A stretch of DNA of 64,000 nucleotides. It comes from Paenibacillus sp. FSL H7-0326. GTDB lineage: Bacteria > Bacillota > Bacilli > Paenibacillales > Paenibacillaceae. Of this stretch, positions 24,766 to 35,844 are shown one piece after another (within the stretch, counting starts at the first letter, position 1; each line of letters starts with the position of its first letter). The position numbers and the translations under genes were made by a program. The notes below the pieces were generated by a model. It had not been told where the DNA came from, did no database searches, and was given only the letters and a program-made list of their open reading frames with translations. The DNA is taken from positions 434,001 through 498,000 of the forward strand of contig NZ_MPVN01000003.1 of the NCBI RefSeq assembly GCF_001955535.1, given 5' to 3'.

Positions 24766-25060
24766 GACATAACTTCCTTCTTCAATAAGTTCTTTACATT
24801 ATACACCTTTTATGGGGATAGACGTTTCCAAATCAAGAAAAGTCATGCTGAATGTAATGTAGCGGTCCGTCTTCTCAAATGACTATCCAGGTATGCTAAT
24901 GATTATACGGTTTCGGCAAACCCTTGCTGCATCTGGATTTTTTTAACTTCTATCGGAATGACTATATACGGCAACAGGACGATTCACCTACAATTCGGAG
25001 GAATAGAAACGGCGCCGTTTCGTATTTGGAAGAGAGAAAGAGGAAGAAAGGAGATGCCAT
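24766..25060. other. Intergenic region with a perfect 16-bp palindrome
   Basis: Divergent region between the BASS gene and the second sugar locus. No gene is seen. GAAACGGCGCCGTTTC at 25006-25021 is a perfect palindrome 40 bp before the permease start, of the type bound by LacI-family proteins. Confidence 0.6.
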
Positions 25061-26017
25061 ATGAAGAGCGAAGTGATTACCCCACATCCGTCCTCGGTCG
25101 GCAAAGCATATCACCGTAACAGGCTGAGGCGGATGGTCCGTAACAAATGGCTGTACATCATGCTGCTGCCTGGACTGATTTACTTCATTATTTTTAAATA
25201 CATTCCGATGTATGGAGTCTTGCTTGCCTTTCAAAATTACCAGCCTTTTCTCGGATTTTTGAACAGTGAATGGGTGGGCATGAAGCACTTTGACCGTTTT
25301 TTTGGGGATCCATTGTTTTGGATGCTGCTTAAGAATACGTTCATTTTGGCAGCGTATAATATTTTCTTCTTTTTCCCGCTGCCGATCATTGTAGCGCTTA
25401 TGCTGAATGAGCTGCGGATTGAGGTATACAAGCGATTTATCCAGACACTTATCTATATCCCTCATTTCATGTCATGGGTTGTAATCGTTTCCATTGCGTA
25501 TCTGCTGTTTACGACGGAGGGCGGGGTAGTCAATGAAGCCATTGCTGCGTTTGGGGGAGAGAAGATACAATTTCTCGCCAGCCCGGAATGGTTCCGCGGC
25601 TTCGTTACCGCTGAGGTCATCTGGAAGGAGACCGGTTGGGGAACGATCATATTCCTCGCCGCCTTGGCTGGCGTAGACACCCAATTGTATGAAGCAGCGA
25701 GGATGGACGGAGCGAACCGTTTACGCCAGCTATGGCACATTACGCTGCCGGCAATCCGATCCACCATTATCGTGCTGCTTATTCTGCGGCTTGGCAATTT
25801 TCTTGATACGGGCTTTGAGCAAATATGGCTGATGCTGAATCCGCTGAACCGTGAAGTTGGGGAAGTATTCGATACGTACGTCTATTCAACCGGCATTGCG
25901 CAAGGGCAGTACAGCTACAGCACCGCCGTTGGCTTGTTCAAGTCCGTCGTTGGGCTAGCGCTTGTATTTGGAGCCAACTATTTGGCGAAACGGTTTGGAG
26001 AGGAAGGTATTTTGTAA
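25061..26017 (+). CDS. LplB-type sugar ABC transporter permease
   Basis: The 318-residue protein has six membrane helices and the LplB-type N-terminal signature (YIMLLPGLIYFIIFKYIPMYGVLLAFQNYQPFLG) with an EAA loop (YEAARMDGANRLRQLWHITLPAI). This subfamily, paired with YtcP-type permeases and large binding lipoproteins, imports oligosaccharides from complex polysaccharides in paenibacilli. AAGGAG lies 8 bases upstream of ATG. It is the first gene of the second sugar locus, and this locus is clearly G+C-richer than the DNA before 23.4 kb. Confidence 0.92.
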   Translation: MKSEVITPHPSSVGKAYHRNRLRRMVRNKWLYIMLLPGLIYFIIFKYIPMYGVLLAFQNYQPFLGFLNSEWVGMKHFDRFFGDPLFWMLLKNTFILAAYNIFFFFPLPIIVALMLNELRIEVYKRFIQTLIYIPHFMSWVVIVSIAYLLFTTEGGVVNEAIAAFGGEKIQFLASPEWFRGFVTAEVIWKETGWGTIIFLAALAGVDTQLYEAARMDGANRLRQLWHITLPAIRSTIIVLLILRLGNFLDTGFEQIWLMLNPLNREVGEVFDTYVYSTGIAQGQYSYSTAVGLFKSVVGLALVFGANYLAKRFGEEGIL

Positions 26018-26043
26018 CCTGGTGAAGAAGGGAGGTGTATTTG

Positions 26044-26925
26044 ATGGTTCGGGACCGCACATGGGGCAGCAAAATGTTTGATACATTGAATGTTGTTCTG
26101 CTTGGATTGTTTGCTCTGCTTACCATTATTCCTTTTGTTTATGTCGTAGCGGGCTCATTCGCGACCCAAAGCGAGCTGCTTGAGAAAGGATTTATTCTGT
26201 TTCCTACGGAATTTACTTTAAGCGCTTACGAATTTATATTCTCAACCAGCACGCTGGTCAAAAGCCTTGGCGTTACCATATTCATTACCATATTCGGAAC
26301 CTTAATCAATATCGTTGTTACCTGCCTGATGGCATATCCGCTGGCGCGAAAGGATTTGGACTTTCGCAAGCCGATTCAGCTTATGGTGATTTTCACGATG
26401 CTGTTCAGCGGCGGTATGATTCCTACGTTTCTAGTCGTCAAGGAATTAGGCATGATCGATACGTATTGGTCGCTTCTTATTCCTGGAGCGGTTAGCGCAT
26501 TTAATCTCATTATTATAAGAAGCTTCTTCCAGCAGCTGCCCGAAGGGCTGGAGGAAGCAGCGAAGATAGATGGCGCAAGTGATCCGGGCATTTTGATTCG
26601 AATTGTGGTTCCGTTATCGCTGCCTGTAATTGCTACATTCAGCTTATTTTATGCGGTAGGGCATTGGAATACCTTCTTCAGCGCTGTCCTGTACATTAAC
26701 GATTCAACCATGTGGCCGATTCAGGTTCTGCTAAGGCAAATCGTTATTTTGTCCCAAGGCGGTAATATCGGTGATACGGCCGCGTTCGAGTCAGACTTTG
26801 TTCCACCTGAGCAATCGGTGAAGATGGCAGTTATCGTCGTTTCCACCCTGCCAATTCTGCTTGTGTATCCGTTTCTGCAAAAGCATTTTGCCAAGGGAGC
26901 CTTTTTAGGCTCTGTGAAGGGCTGA
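26044..26925 (+). CDS. YtcP-type sugar ABC transporter permease
   Basis: About 293 residues, six helices, EAA loop LEEAAKIDGASDPGILIRIVVPLSLP, and the C-terminal FLQKHFAKGAFLGSVKG that typifies this subfamily. GGAGG lies 8 bases before ATG 26044; the longer frame from GTG 26035 is less likely. It partners with the LplB-type permease. No ATPase gene is nearby. Confidence 0.92.
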   Translation: MVRDRTWGSKMFDTLNVVLLGLFALLTIIPFVYVVAGSFATQSELLEKGFILFPTEFTLSAYEFIFSTSTLVKSLGVTIFITIFGTLINIVVTCLMAYPLARKDLDFRKPIQLMVIFTMLFSGGMIPTFLVVKELGMIDTYWSLLIPGAVSAFNLIIIRSFFQQLPEGLEEAAKIDGASDPGILIRIVVPLSLPVIATFSLFYAVGHWNTFFSAVLYINDSTMWPIQVLLRQIVILSQGGNIGDTAAFESDFVPPEQSVKMAVIVVSTLPILLVYPFLQKHFAKGAFLGSVKG

Positions 26926-26981
26926 TAATGAGAAGAGGAACAACGAATAAATTTGTTTATGAATAGGGAGGTAAACGGCTT

Positions 26982-28513
26982 ATGACAATGGCAAAGAAGC
27001 AAAAGCGGATTAAATGGGGGGCTGCCTTCTGTACAACAGTACTTGCTGCAAGCTTACTCGCCGGTTGTGCTGGCGGCGGATCGGCAGGGAATACGGGGCA
27101 AGAAGGGACAGGAACGGCAGCCGGTACAGATGGGCAGAAGCCGTTCAAAATGTCTATCATGCTGACGAGCTACAATCCAGAGTTTCTTGATCCGGAAGGC
27201 GAAATCTATAAACGGCTGGAGGAGCGCACCAATACGGATTTAACACTTACTTGGGTGCCGTCGACCACTTATCCCGATAAAGTCAGCGCGACGGTTGCAT
27301 CAGGAGAATTGCCTAGCGCCATCCTGGTATTGAATCAGAAGCTGCCGTACATTTTGAATGCCGTCCGCTCAGGGATGTTCTGGGAGCTAGGGCCTTATCT
27401 GAAGGATTATCCAAATTCAAGCCGGATGGATCAGATCGCTCTTGACGGTATAGCCATCGACGGGAAAGTATACGGCATTTACCGGGAGCGCGATCTGGCG
27501 AGGGACGGCGTTATGCTACGCAAAGACTGGCTGGAGAAGCTGGGCCTGGAGATGCCGACGACGATTGATCAATTCTATGAGGTGCTGAAGGCCTTTGCAA
27601 ATGGTGACCCAGACGGAAATGGCAAGGCCGATACAATTGGGCTTGCTGAATCGGCAGAATCAGGCAGCTGGCGTTCGATGCTTGTATGGCACGGAGGTCC
27701 GGTCGACTGGGAGATCGTAGATGACAAGGCGATTCCGGCGCATATGACTCCAGCATATAAAGAGACATTGAAATTCTATAAGAAGCTGTACGACGAGAAA
27801 CTAATCAATCTGGACTTCGCTGTAGTGAAGGATGGCAAGCAGCTGATTAACGCCAGCAAAGCAGGTGCATGGGTTGCCAACTTGAACGATGCGCAAGGTA
27901 TTGAGGAAAGCGTCAAAAAGATTGTGCCGACCGGCACGATTACGATGACCAATGCACTGGAAGGACCTAAAGGACTTCGCAGCGCAGGCGGCTCGGGTTC
28001 TTATGGGCTATTTATGATTCCGAAGACGACGGTGAAAACGGAGGAAGATTTGAAGGCGGTGCTCAACTTCTTCGATAAGGTGTCGGATGAAGATATGCAG
28101 AATATGCTGGTGAACGGTCTAGAAGGACGTCAGTATGAGATCGTAAACGATGAATACGTGAAGACGACCGACTCCAAAATGCTTGTAGAAACGGTATGGG
28201 CGATTCGTCTCAGCTAGCTGTATTGCGCGATAAGGTTACAACATATGGCGGACCGCTCGTTCATATGCGCAACGAAATGTACAACAAAAACAAGGAGATT
28301 GCCGTCAGCAATCCGGTACTCTCTCATATATCCGATACGTACAGCGAAGTGGGCTCTGAGCTGGACAAAATTATTGTAGATGCAAGAGTCAAGTTCATTA
28401 TGGGCGAGATTACCGAAGCGGATTTTGACGCAGCGGTTGCCAGATGGAGGGAGGAAGGCGGAGACAAAATTATTGAGGAATATACGAAAGCCTATAACGA
28501 TAGTGCTAAATAG
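26982..28513 (+). pseudogene. Extracellular solute-binding lipoprotein (LplA-like) with a frameshift near 28190
   Basis: The first frame (26982-28217, 411 residues) has a lipoprotein signal peptide ending LLAGC and a family 1 binding-protein fold with PTTIDQFYEVLKAFANGDPDGNGKADTIGL. It then stops after an aberrant VWAIRLS. The protein continues one frame back from about 28196 (MGDSSQLAVLRDKVTTYGG...IEEYTKAYNDSAK, to 28513), which is the normal C-terminus of the family. Adding one base near 28190-28200 restores a protein of about 509 residues. Either the strain has lost this uptake system or the sequence has an error. Confidence 0.85.
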
Positions 28514-28637
28514 TACGATATAGGAGTGCTGCTGACCCACATTATTATGATAAGATATCAACCAACTATATCGAGCATGTGCTCTAAAGGCGCCTGAATG
28601 ATGCAGGCACAATAACGTATACCGGGGGTAGTGAACG

Positions 28638-30917
28638 ATGCGCACATCCAGCTATTTATTGAAATTGGTTATTCTCACATCCATGATCGGGATATTTCCA
28701 ATTCTAACATTGGGATGGTATTCGTATCACTACTCCTCTATGTCGGTGCTGCGGCAAGCGGAGGATAGCAATGCTCAAGTATTACGGCAAAGCCAGCTCC
28801 GCGTAGAGCAAGCACTGAAGATGATCGATAATTCCACCACGCAAATATTAAGCATGCCCGCCGTAACCGGCGCATTTCCAACTTCGCTAAGTATCAGCGA
28901 CCGGGAGCTCATTCTTGAGCTGTACGATGTAATCGCTGCCATTCAATCCTACGAATTGGGCATCAAGGACGTTTATTTGTACAGTCTGGAGAAGGATTGG
29001 ATCATTACGAATGCCGGCATGAACGAATACAACCCTCCTAGCCTGAAGGAAAAGCTTCACAACTATTCAGACTTTCCGCAAGGCTCAGTCTGGATCAGCG
29101 GCAGCTCGGCTCCGCTGCAAGGCCCGGAAGGCACGGTCGATTTGGACAATGCAGTCCTTAGCGTGAAGAAGTGGCCGATCAATGCCGTTAGTCCGCGAGG
29201 TCTCATTGCAGTCGTATTATCACCGCAGCAGCTGAATCAGTGGATTGCAAGCGACTCCTTGCCTGGGCGTATCTTCATTATGGATGAAGATCATCGCGTC
29301 ATCGCCGATTCGGACGATGCCATCATTGGAGCGGATTTGACAGACCAAGCTTATATCCAGAATATAGTACAGGTTTCCGGCTCAGAAGGCGTCATTCAGG
29401 AGGAAGTGAACGGCGAGCAGGTTTCGATATCCTTCCGCAAATCCCCTTATAACGGCTGGACCTATTTATCTGTTGTTCCCACCGCTTCAATCACGAGCCA
29501 GGCGAGAGCGATTGGCTGGACCTCCATTTTGATTAGTGTATCCCTGCTGGCCGCTACCGTTCTGTTTGCCACGATTGGCTCACGGCGGATGTATAGTCCT
29601 GTACGGCGCATTTATCACAAGCTGCTGGACGGGAAGGAAGGGCAGGCGCGGGATGAGTTTCTGGCTATCTCAGAGCGGATCGAGCGGATTCTATCGGATC
29701 AGTCCCGTCTTAGATTTGAGATGAAAGGACAGCAGGAACAGCTGGTGGAGCTTCTTGTACGCAAGCTGCTGCTGAATGAGGGCAATGGCCAGGATCTGCG
29801 GGAGCGGCTTCACTATTACGGCTATGAGCAAGTGGAGCAATGGAATACAATGCGGGTTATCCAGATCCAGATTGAACGACTGAACAGCGGTCGTTTCTCG
29901 GAGAAGGACCTGGAGCTGCTGTTGTTTGCGGTCAGTAATATAGCTGCTGAACTAATGCCGGCAGGTGACCGCCTCCCGCCGATAATTGTGCAGGACGCGG
30001 TAGTTGTACTGGCTGGGGCTGGTGCCTTGTCCGATCAGTCGTTCAAGGAAGCTGTATTCGAACGGTCCAGCCAGGTACAGGCGTCAGTCAAGCACTATGT
30101 GTATCTGCAGACGAGTATCGGGATCAGCCGACCTTTCGGACAATGGGAAGCAGCGGGAAGAGCATTCGCAGAAAGCGGGCTGGCACTCAAATACCGTGCA
30201 CGGCTTGGCGAGGAAGCGATTCTGTTCATCGAGGACGTCATGCCGGATAAAAGTAAGGAAGTAATTTATCCGAAAGAGCTAGGAGAAGAATTGCTATCTG
30301 CCATCCAATCGGTCGACGAAGAGCGGGCAGGGGCTGCACTTAAGGTTCTGATGGAAGCTCTGGCCAAACAAGACGGTAATCATAATGATTACCAGCTGGC
30401 TCTTGCCAGGCTGCTGATGGATGTTGTCCGGTTGTTCCAGGACGCCGGCATATCGTCTCAGCTGTTCAAGTTTGGCGAAAGCTCCCTGCTTGGCGAATTT
30501 CAGAAGCTTAATACGGCAGCCGAGACACAGGAATGGTTTCGAAGCCATGTACTTATACCGGGCATTCGTCTGCTGGATGACCGCAGGCAGGCCCAATTTG
30601 ATACGATCTCTCAAGGCGTTATCCGTCTGATTGAAGAGGCATTTGATACCGATCTTACGCTGGAGAAATGCGCCATGCGGCTTAATTATCATCCCCAATA
30701 TATAGGGCGCGTCTTCCGCCAGGAGACCGGCATTAACTTTGCAGATTATTTAGCTCAATACCGGCTGAAGATGGCGAAGCATTGGCTGAAGGAAACGGAT
30801 ATGACGATCACAGATATTGCCTACAGGCTCAGCTATAATAATCCCGCAAACTTCATCCGTTACTTCCGCAAGATGGAAGGGATGACGCCGGGCAATTACA
30901 GGGATAAGCTGGGTTAA
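28638..30917 (+). CDS. Membrane-bound AraC-family transcriptional regulator with extracellular sensor domain
   Basis: The 759-residue protein has a membrane helix near residues 9-28, an extracellular Cache-like sensor (about 30-290), a second helix near 295-315, a coiled middle region and a C-terminal AraC domain (LTLEKCAMRLNYHPQYIGRVFRQETGINFADYL, then MTITDIAYRLSYNNPANFIRYFRKMEGMTP). Such proteins join sensor and activator in one polypeptide, replacing a two-component pair. It sits between the binding protein and the large hydrolase and probably activates them, or the permeases, on sensing the glycan outside. GGGGGTAG-type sequence precedes the ATG. Confidence 0.88.
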   Translation: MRTSSYLLKLVILTSMIGIFPILTLGWYSYHYSSMSVLRQAEDSNAQVLRQSQLRVEQALKMIDNSTTQILSMPAVTGAFPTSLSISDRELILELYDVIAAIQSYELGIKDVYLYSLEKDWIITNAGMNEYNPPSLKEKLHNYSDFPQGSVWISGSSAPLQGPEGTVDLDNAVLSVKKWPINAVSPRGLIAVVLSPQQLNQWIASDSLPGRIFIMDEDHRVIADSDDAIIGADLTDQAYIQNIVQVSGSEGVIQEEVNGEQVSISFRKSPYNGWTYLSVVPTASITSQARAIGWTSILISVSLLAATVLFATIGSRRMYSPVRRIYHKLLDGKEGQARDEFLAISERIERILSDQSRLRFEMKGQQEQLVELLVRKLLLNEGNGQDLRERLHYYGYEQVEQWNTMRVIQIQIERLNSGRFSEKDLELLLFAVSNIAAELMPAGDRLPPIIVQDAVVVLAGAGALSDQSFKEAVFERSSQVQASVKHYVYLQTSIGISRPFGQWEAAGRAFAESGLALKYRARLGEEAILFIEDVMPDKSKEVIYPKELGEELLSAIQSVDEERAGAALKVLMEALAKQDGNHNDYQLALARLLMDVVRLFQDAGISSQLFKFGESSLLGEFQKLNTAAETQEWFRSHVLIPGIRLLDDRRQAQFDTISQGVIRLIEEAFDTDLTLEKCAMRLNYHPQYIGRVFRQETGINFADYLAQYRLKMAKHWLKETDMTITDIAYRLSYNNPANFIRYFRKMEGMTPGNYRDKLG

Positions 30918-31101
30918 TGCGGGGAAATCACTTCCATCGGAGGAAGGCTCCTTTTACAGAGCTGCGGTTCATATAAGGAGTTACTTGCTTGAGAGATAAA
31001 TTGCCGCCACCATATTCAGGTTGGTGTAGAGGATAGCGTGAATAACGATGTGGAGCATAGGAGGGAACCAAATCTATGGTAAATGGAGGAATCCGGCACA
31101 C

Positions 31102-34100
31102 ATGAAAATGTACACGACTGGACTACAAGGTGCAAAATTATTCAAAGTGCGCTTATCGAGGCTGATGGCAGCCGTTATGGCCGCAACCGCAGTACTCGGA
31201 CTATCGCCGACATCATCACCAGGAGGGGGAGTTAGCCATGCAATGGCATCCAGCTCTGCCGAGGTGGAATTGGCAGCCGATTACGCGATACCGGATGGCA
31301 AGCTGATCCGTACGGAGCAGTTCAACAATACGAACTATACGCCGCTCCCTGTTCATGTCGTCGATGAACTGAAAGGAATTCGAACTAAAGTCGTGCGGGA
31401 TTTTGTCAAAATCAATTGGTATTACAACAAGGATGCAAATAATCCGGATTACTTGGCTTATTCCATCAATGATCCGGATAATTTGGCCACGAATCCGGAC
31501 CTGAAGCATGGCAGGAAGGAAACGTACGATTTCATGGGGCAGTTCTCTGAATCGTTGATGCTGACACTTGGCTATTCGTATGGGGGCGCTTCTAATCCCG
31601 GTAAAAATCGGCTCATAGCCGGTGAATCGGAAATGAACTGGTCTGAATTTGATGCGGCAATGAAAACAATCATCATGACCTTAAAGCAAAAAAATCCGAA
31701 GCTGGAATATATCGAAGTTGGGAATGAGCCTAATCTCGAGCCGGCCTTTTACGGGCATGAGCTGAACGTCATGGAGCATACCGATGATAAACCCGGCTAT
31801 ATGCGAATGTATCAAGGGATGTCCGAAGCGGTGCTGTGGGTGAACGAGCAGCTTGGGCTCGATGATACATTCCAGGAAGGGCAGGGAAAGCGGATTAAGG
31901 TTGGCGGTCCCGTGCTTTCTGGCTATGATTTTGCGAAGCAAAAGGAATTTGTCGATATCGCCTACCGGGAAGGCTATCATGTCGATTTTGTCTCCTGGCA
32001 CCGCTACCGGACACAAACGTCGGAGAATGAAACGCAAGAGCTGGAGATGAAACGGTATTTACGGCAGTATTATCCGGAAGCTATTACTGTCGTCAGCGAA
32101 TACGGCTGGAAAGGGGGAGGGGGATTAAGCGATTCTACTAACAATATTGCCTTAGCCAAGCAAGCGGCTTTCATGACGGATTCGGCGTATTACTACGAGA
32201 AGGGCGGCACCGATATACCGATGAACTGGGTGGCAGTCCATACGCTGAATGCTTATTTCAAAAACCAGTTTGATGTGGATTACGCCTTAAGCAGCGGGAA
32301 TACCGAAGCGTATCAAAGCTTTGATTCCGGCTACGAGGGGCCGGTGCGATATATGAATTTGCGCGGCTGGCGCGAATCGGCAACAACAGGGGAAATGACA
32401 ATCAAAGAGCTGCGCCTCTATGATCGCGATGGTAATCCGGTTACCATTCCAAACGCAGCTGGCGATCCATCGGTAGCTTCCGTCATCGATAATGACCCCT
32501 CCACTTTCTTCAGGCAGGCCGATTATTGGTCGTGGCTGAAGCTTGATTTAGGCGCACTGAACGAGGTCGCCCGTATTGATATATTATGGGGAAATCCGGA
32601 CATCAATAAGTTTCAGCTTGTCGGCACGCCGGATAAGCTGCGCTATTACGAGCTTCTTGGTCATACGTACATGACGCCCTACTTCAACACGATGCGAATG
32701 TTCGCCCGGCTCGGAGACGACAAGGTTCATACGGAGGGAGGACATATAGGCAATACCGGCGTAAGACTGCTGGCGACCCGGAACAGCGATTCTAAAGTTT
32801 CGATGCTGGTATGGAACCATCAGCTGGATGGAACGGTCAGCCAGGATGTTAGCATTGCGGTGCGCAATCTTCCGGCCGGTTTCGAAGGGAAAGCGATCAG
32901 GTACAGAAAATATATTGTAGATGCGACTAGCAGCAATTATGCCTACAACAAGCAGGATGAGCTGGAGCTTGCCGAGCAAGGCTCGATGAATGTGACTGGG
33001 AATGAGGTACTCACTCAGACTTTAAGCCCAAATGCCGTCATGCTCATTGAACTGGAGGCTGTTGACTCCAGCATAAGCAATATCGTATCTGCAGGTAAAG
33101 AGGTAAAGCTGGCGGAAGGCAGCCTAAAGAATCTGCAGGCACTTGTAGACGGTGATTCTATATCAGCTGCGGCGGCGGAGAGCAGCGATTACCCGCAAAG
33201 CGTCGTGATTGACTTAGGGAAGGAATATCATTTGTCCGGGGCGGAGGTGGAATGGACTGATTCGTCCTCCCGCGGCTTTCAGTATACAATTCAAACGAGC
33301 AGAGACGGCCAATTCTACTCCACCGCCGCTGAAGTTGAATACGAATTAGGCAGGTCGCTAAACGGGTTTGAGAATAACCCGAGAGCCCGTTACGTCAAGC
33401 TGAATGTTACCGGTTCCACGGCGAGCGGTGCATTATCCATTAATGGGATCAACGTTTATGCGGATGCTCTGTATAAGAACAGCTTTGAGACGGCAGAAGA
33501 ACAGGCTGAGGTTGAGGAATGGAATAAGAAAGGGAATAGCAAAAAGCAAGCGAGATGGCTAACTGTAACGGATTCCGTATACGGTGATACTTATGTGATG
33601 TCAGAAGGCGCATCCGTTAGTGAAACGCCTGTGGTTGCCATTTTTACTGACGCTCAAATGAAGGATACGCGCGACCTTGGCATGGAAGCCCGGCTGAAGT
33701 TAGCTGCTTCTCTTGAAGGTAGCAGTGCAGAGATGGGGCTGCTTGTGAGGACGGCTAATGGCGGCAAACACTATTTCTTTTACTTGGAGCATTCCACTTC
33801 AGGTACCCGTGTTGTTCTGAACAGGCATCATTCAAACGGCAATAATGAAGAAGAGCTGGGCAGTGCGGAACTGCCGGAGTCCTTTGATCCTATGGAGTGG
33901 CACACCCTTAAGCTTGAGGCAGTGGGTGATCGTCTGACCGGTTATGTAGACGGCTCGAAGCTAATCGAATATACGGATACAACTGATCAGAAGCTTGCCT
34001 CAGGGAAAGCAGGGCTGCGCAGTAATCTGGCATCGGTTCAATTTGACGAAATAAAGGTGTATCCGATTATGCCGCTGCTTGGCGATATACAGGTTAACGG

Positions 34101-35267
34101 CCAAAGCATTGAAGGATTTAGCCCATACATCAGCCGCTATTCGCTGAAGCTGCCCGTTGCTCAATCCGATACTGCAACGGTAACCGCCTCGGTTTATGAC
34201 GGAGCGCACGCCAGGGTACATCCATCGGAGGAAGCTTCTGTTCCACTCGGTGTGTAGGTGAGGAACAACAGTATACGGTATCCGCTATGTCTGCGGATGA
34301 CAACGGAGCAACCTACTATACGCTGGCTATGGCCAAGGCAAGCGAAGACGCTACGCTGAGCAGTCTGAAGCTGTCCGTTATCCCGGACAGCGGACCTTAT
34401 AACCCGGGAGCACTTGCCGACAGTGATATTATACTCATTCCGGGTATTTACGAGTATACGGTCAAGGTGCCGTCACGGACGACGTATGTGGCCGTAACCG
34501 AAGCAGTACCGACAGCAAGCAATGTCGCAACAGCGCAAATTACGGATGCGGTGCTGACAGAGGGAAGCGGGACAGCATCTGTCAAGGTGACGGCTGAAGC
34601 AGGCAATGTTCAGACCTATACTGTTCACTTAGAGGCGAATCCGGATGCAGCGCACGGAGCAGTGCTGTATGAAGAAGACTTCGAGAACGGTATTTATAAT
34701 CAAGATCCATCAAGCGGCTGGAAGCTAGGCACGGCAATCGATACGGCGAACCTCCGTGTCGTCAACGACGGCGGTGGAAAGGTGCTGGAGAAATATACGA
34801 ATCCTAACATGGCATTTACCGTTGGCTCCGGTGCATGGACGAACTATGAGGTGAGAGCAAGGTTGAAGGCTGTGGCTAGCCCTGCTCTACCGGGTATTAA
34901 CGCACGTGCCTCCGCAGACGGCCGAAACTTTTATATGCTCCGGATTCATGATGGAGAGAACGGGCTGGCAGGCGGCAGCAAAGGGTATATCTCGTTAGGT
35001 CGGTCTGTAGACGGTGCGTTGAAGGAATACACGGTGAAAATGCCATATCCATACGTCGTTGGCAAATGGTATCAGCTTCGCCTCGTCGTAAATGGAAGCC
35101 GGTTGATGGGGTATGTCGACGATAAACTTGTATTTGACGTTACAGACAATGGAAGCCTGTTCCCGGGCCAGCCGCCGGCGCTTTCGCAAGGTAAGGCAGG
35201 CATTCGGTCGGCAAATCAGGCGACCCGGTTTGATGATTTTGCGGTTTACGAGCCGGAGAATAATTAA
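31102..35267 (+). pseudogene. Very large secreted multidomain glycoside hydrolase (GH39-like, clan GH-A) with a frameshift near 34250
   Basis: ATG 31102, 11 bases after TGGAGGA, gives a signal peptide (VRLSRLMAAVMAATAVLGLS). The catalytic barrel has IEVGNEPNLEP (acid/base Glu), VDFVSWHRYRT and ITVVSEYGWKGGG (nucleophile Glu), the layout of GH39-like enzymes. A discoidin-like segment (RGWRESATTGEMTIKELRLYD, IDNDPSTFFRQ) is inserted near residues 400-500. Then come another discoidin-like part, a concanavalin-like domain and a cadherin-like sandwich that stops at VPLGV (34257). The frame resumes one base back as GEEQQYTVSAMSADD and adds a further concanavalin-like domain up to 35267. Restoring one base gives about 1390 residues. 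Substrate unknown. Confidence 0.8.
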
Positions 35268-35297
35268 CGAAACAAAATGGGTCGGCACTGTCCATGA

Positions 35298-35342
35298 GGG
35301 ATTACCGGTTGCGAGTGAGCTTCAGCCGGTAATCCCATTTTA
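35298..35342 (+). terminator. Intrinsic terminator ending the second sugar locus
   Basis: GGGATTACCGG (35298-35308) pairs with CCGGTAATCCC (35326-35336), followed by ATTTTAT. Confidence 0.75.
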
Positions 35343-35430
35343 TATGTGATCATTAAATGCGCTTTCTTAAAATACTGCAAGGATTTGTTTATGCGGTTTG
35401 TCGTTATCCGCTGTATGATTGCCATCCTGT

Positions 35431-35468
35431 TTGACAAACTGGCTACTACGTGTTACTTTATAGTAGTA
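35431..35468 (+). promoter_or_regulatory. Promoter and operator-like repeat of the PadR gene
   Basis: TTGACA (35431-35436), a 17-bp spacer and TACTTT (35454-35459). TACTAC (35444-35449) and GTAGTA (35463-35468) are inverted around the -10, a plausible autorepression site. Confidence 0.5.
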
Positions 35469-35517
35469 GTAAGTATTACTTCATACAAGTCATACAGAAT
35501 AGTGAAGGTGAGTGTGC

Positions 35518-35844
35518 TTGGAAAACCTAACTGAAATGCTCAAAGGCGTGCTTGAGGGCTGTGTCCTTGAAATTATAAGCCGCAAAGAAACCTATGGATA
35601 CGAAATCACACGGAAGCTGAACGCGCTCGGCTTCACCGATGTTGTGGAGGGAACGGTATACACCATCCTGATCCGACTTGAAAAGAACAAATTAGTGGAG
35701 ATTACGAAGAAGCCTTCTGACATCGGACCCCCGCGAAAATTTTACGCAATCAACGATGCGGGGCGTAAGGAATTACAGAAGTTCTGGGTTAAATGGGAGT
35801 TTGTATCCTCAAAAATGAATGAGCTAAAGGAGAAGATAGAATGA
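35518..35844 (+). CDS. PadR-family transcriptional regulator
   Basis: About 108 residues of winged-helix type: MLKGVLEGCVLEIISRKETYGYEITRKLNALGF, then VVEGTVYTILIRLEKNKLVEITKKPSDIGPPRKFYAIN, the standard PadR core, plus a short dimerisation helix. The preferred start is TTG 35518, 7 bases after AAGGTG; GTG 35512 is also possible. Its stop overlaps the ATG of a DUF1048 gene by four bases, an arrangement repeated in many Firmicutes. It probably represses its own operon. Confidence 0.9.
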   Translation: MENLTEMLKGVLEGCVLEIISRKETYGYEITRKLNALGFTDVVEGTVYTILIRLEKNKLVEITKKPSDIGPPRKFYAINDAGRKELQKFWVKWEFVSSKMNELKEKIE

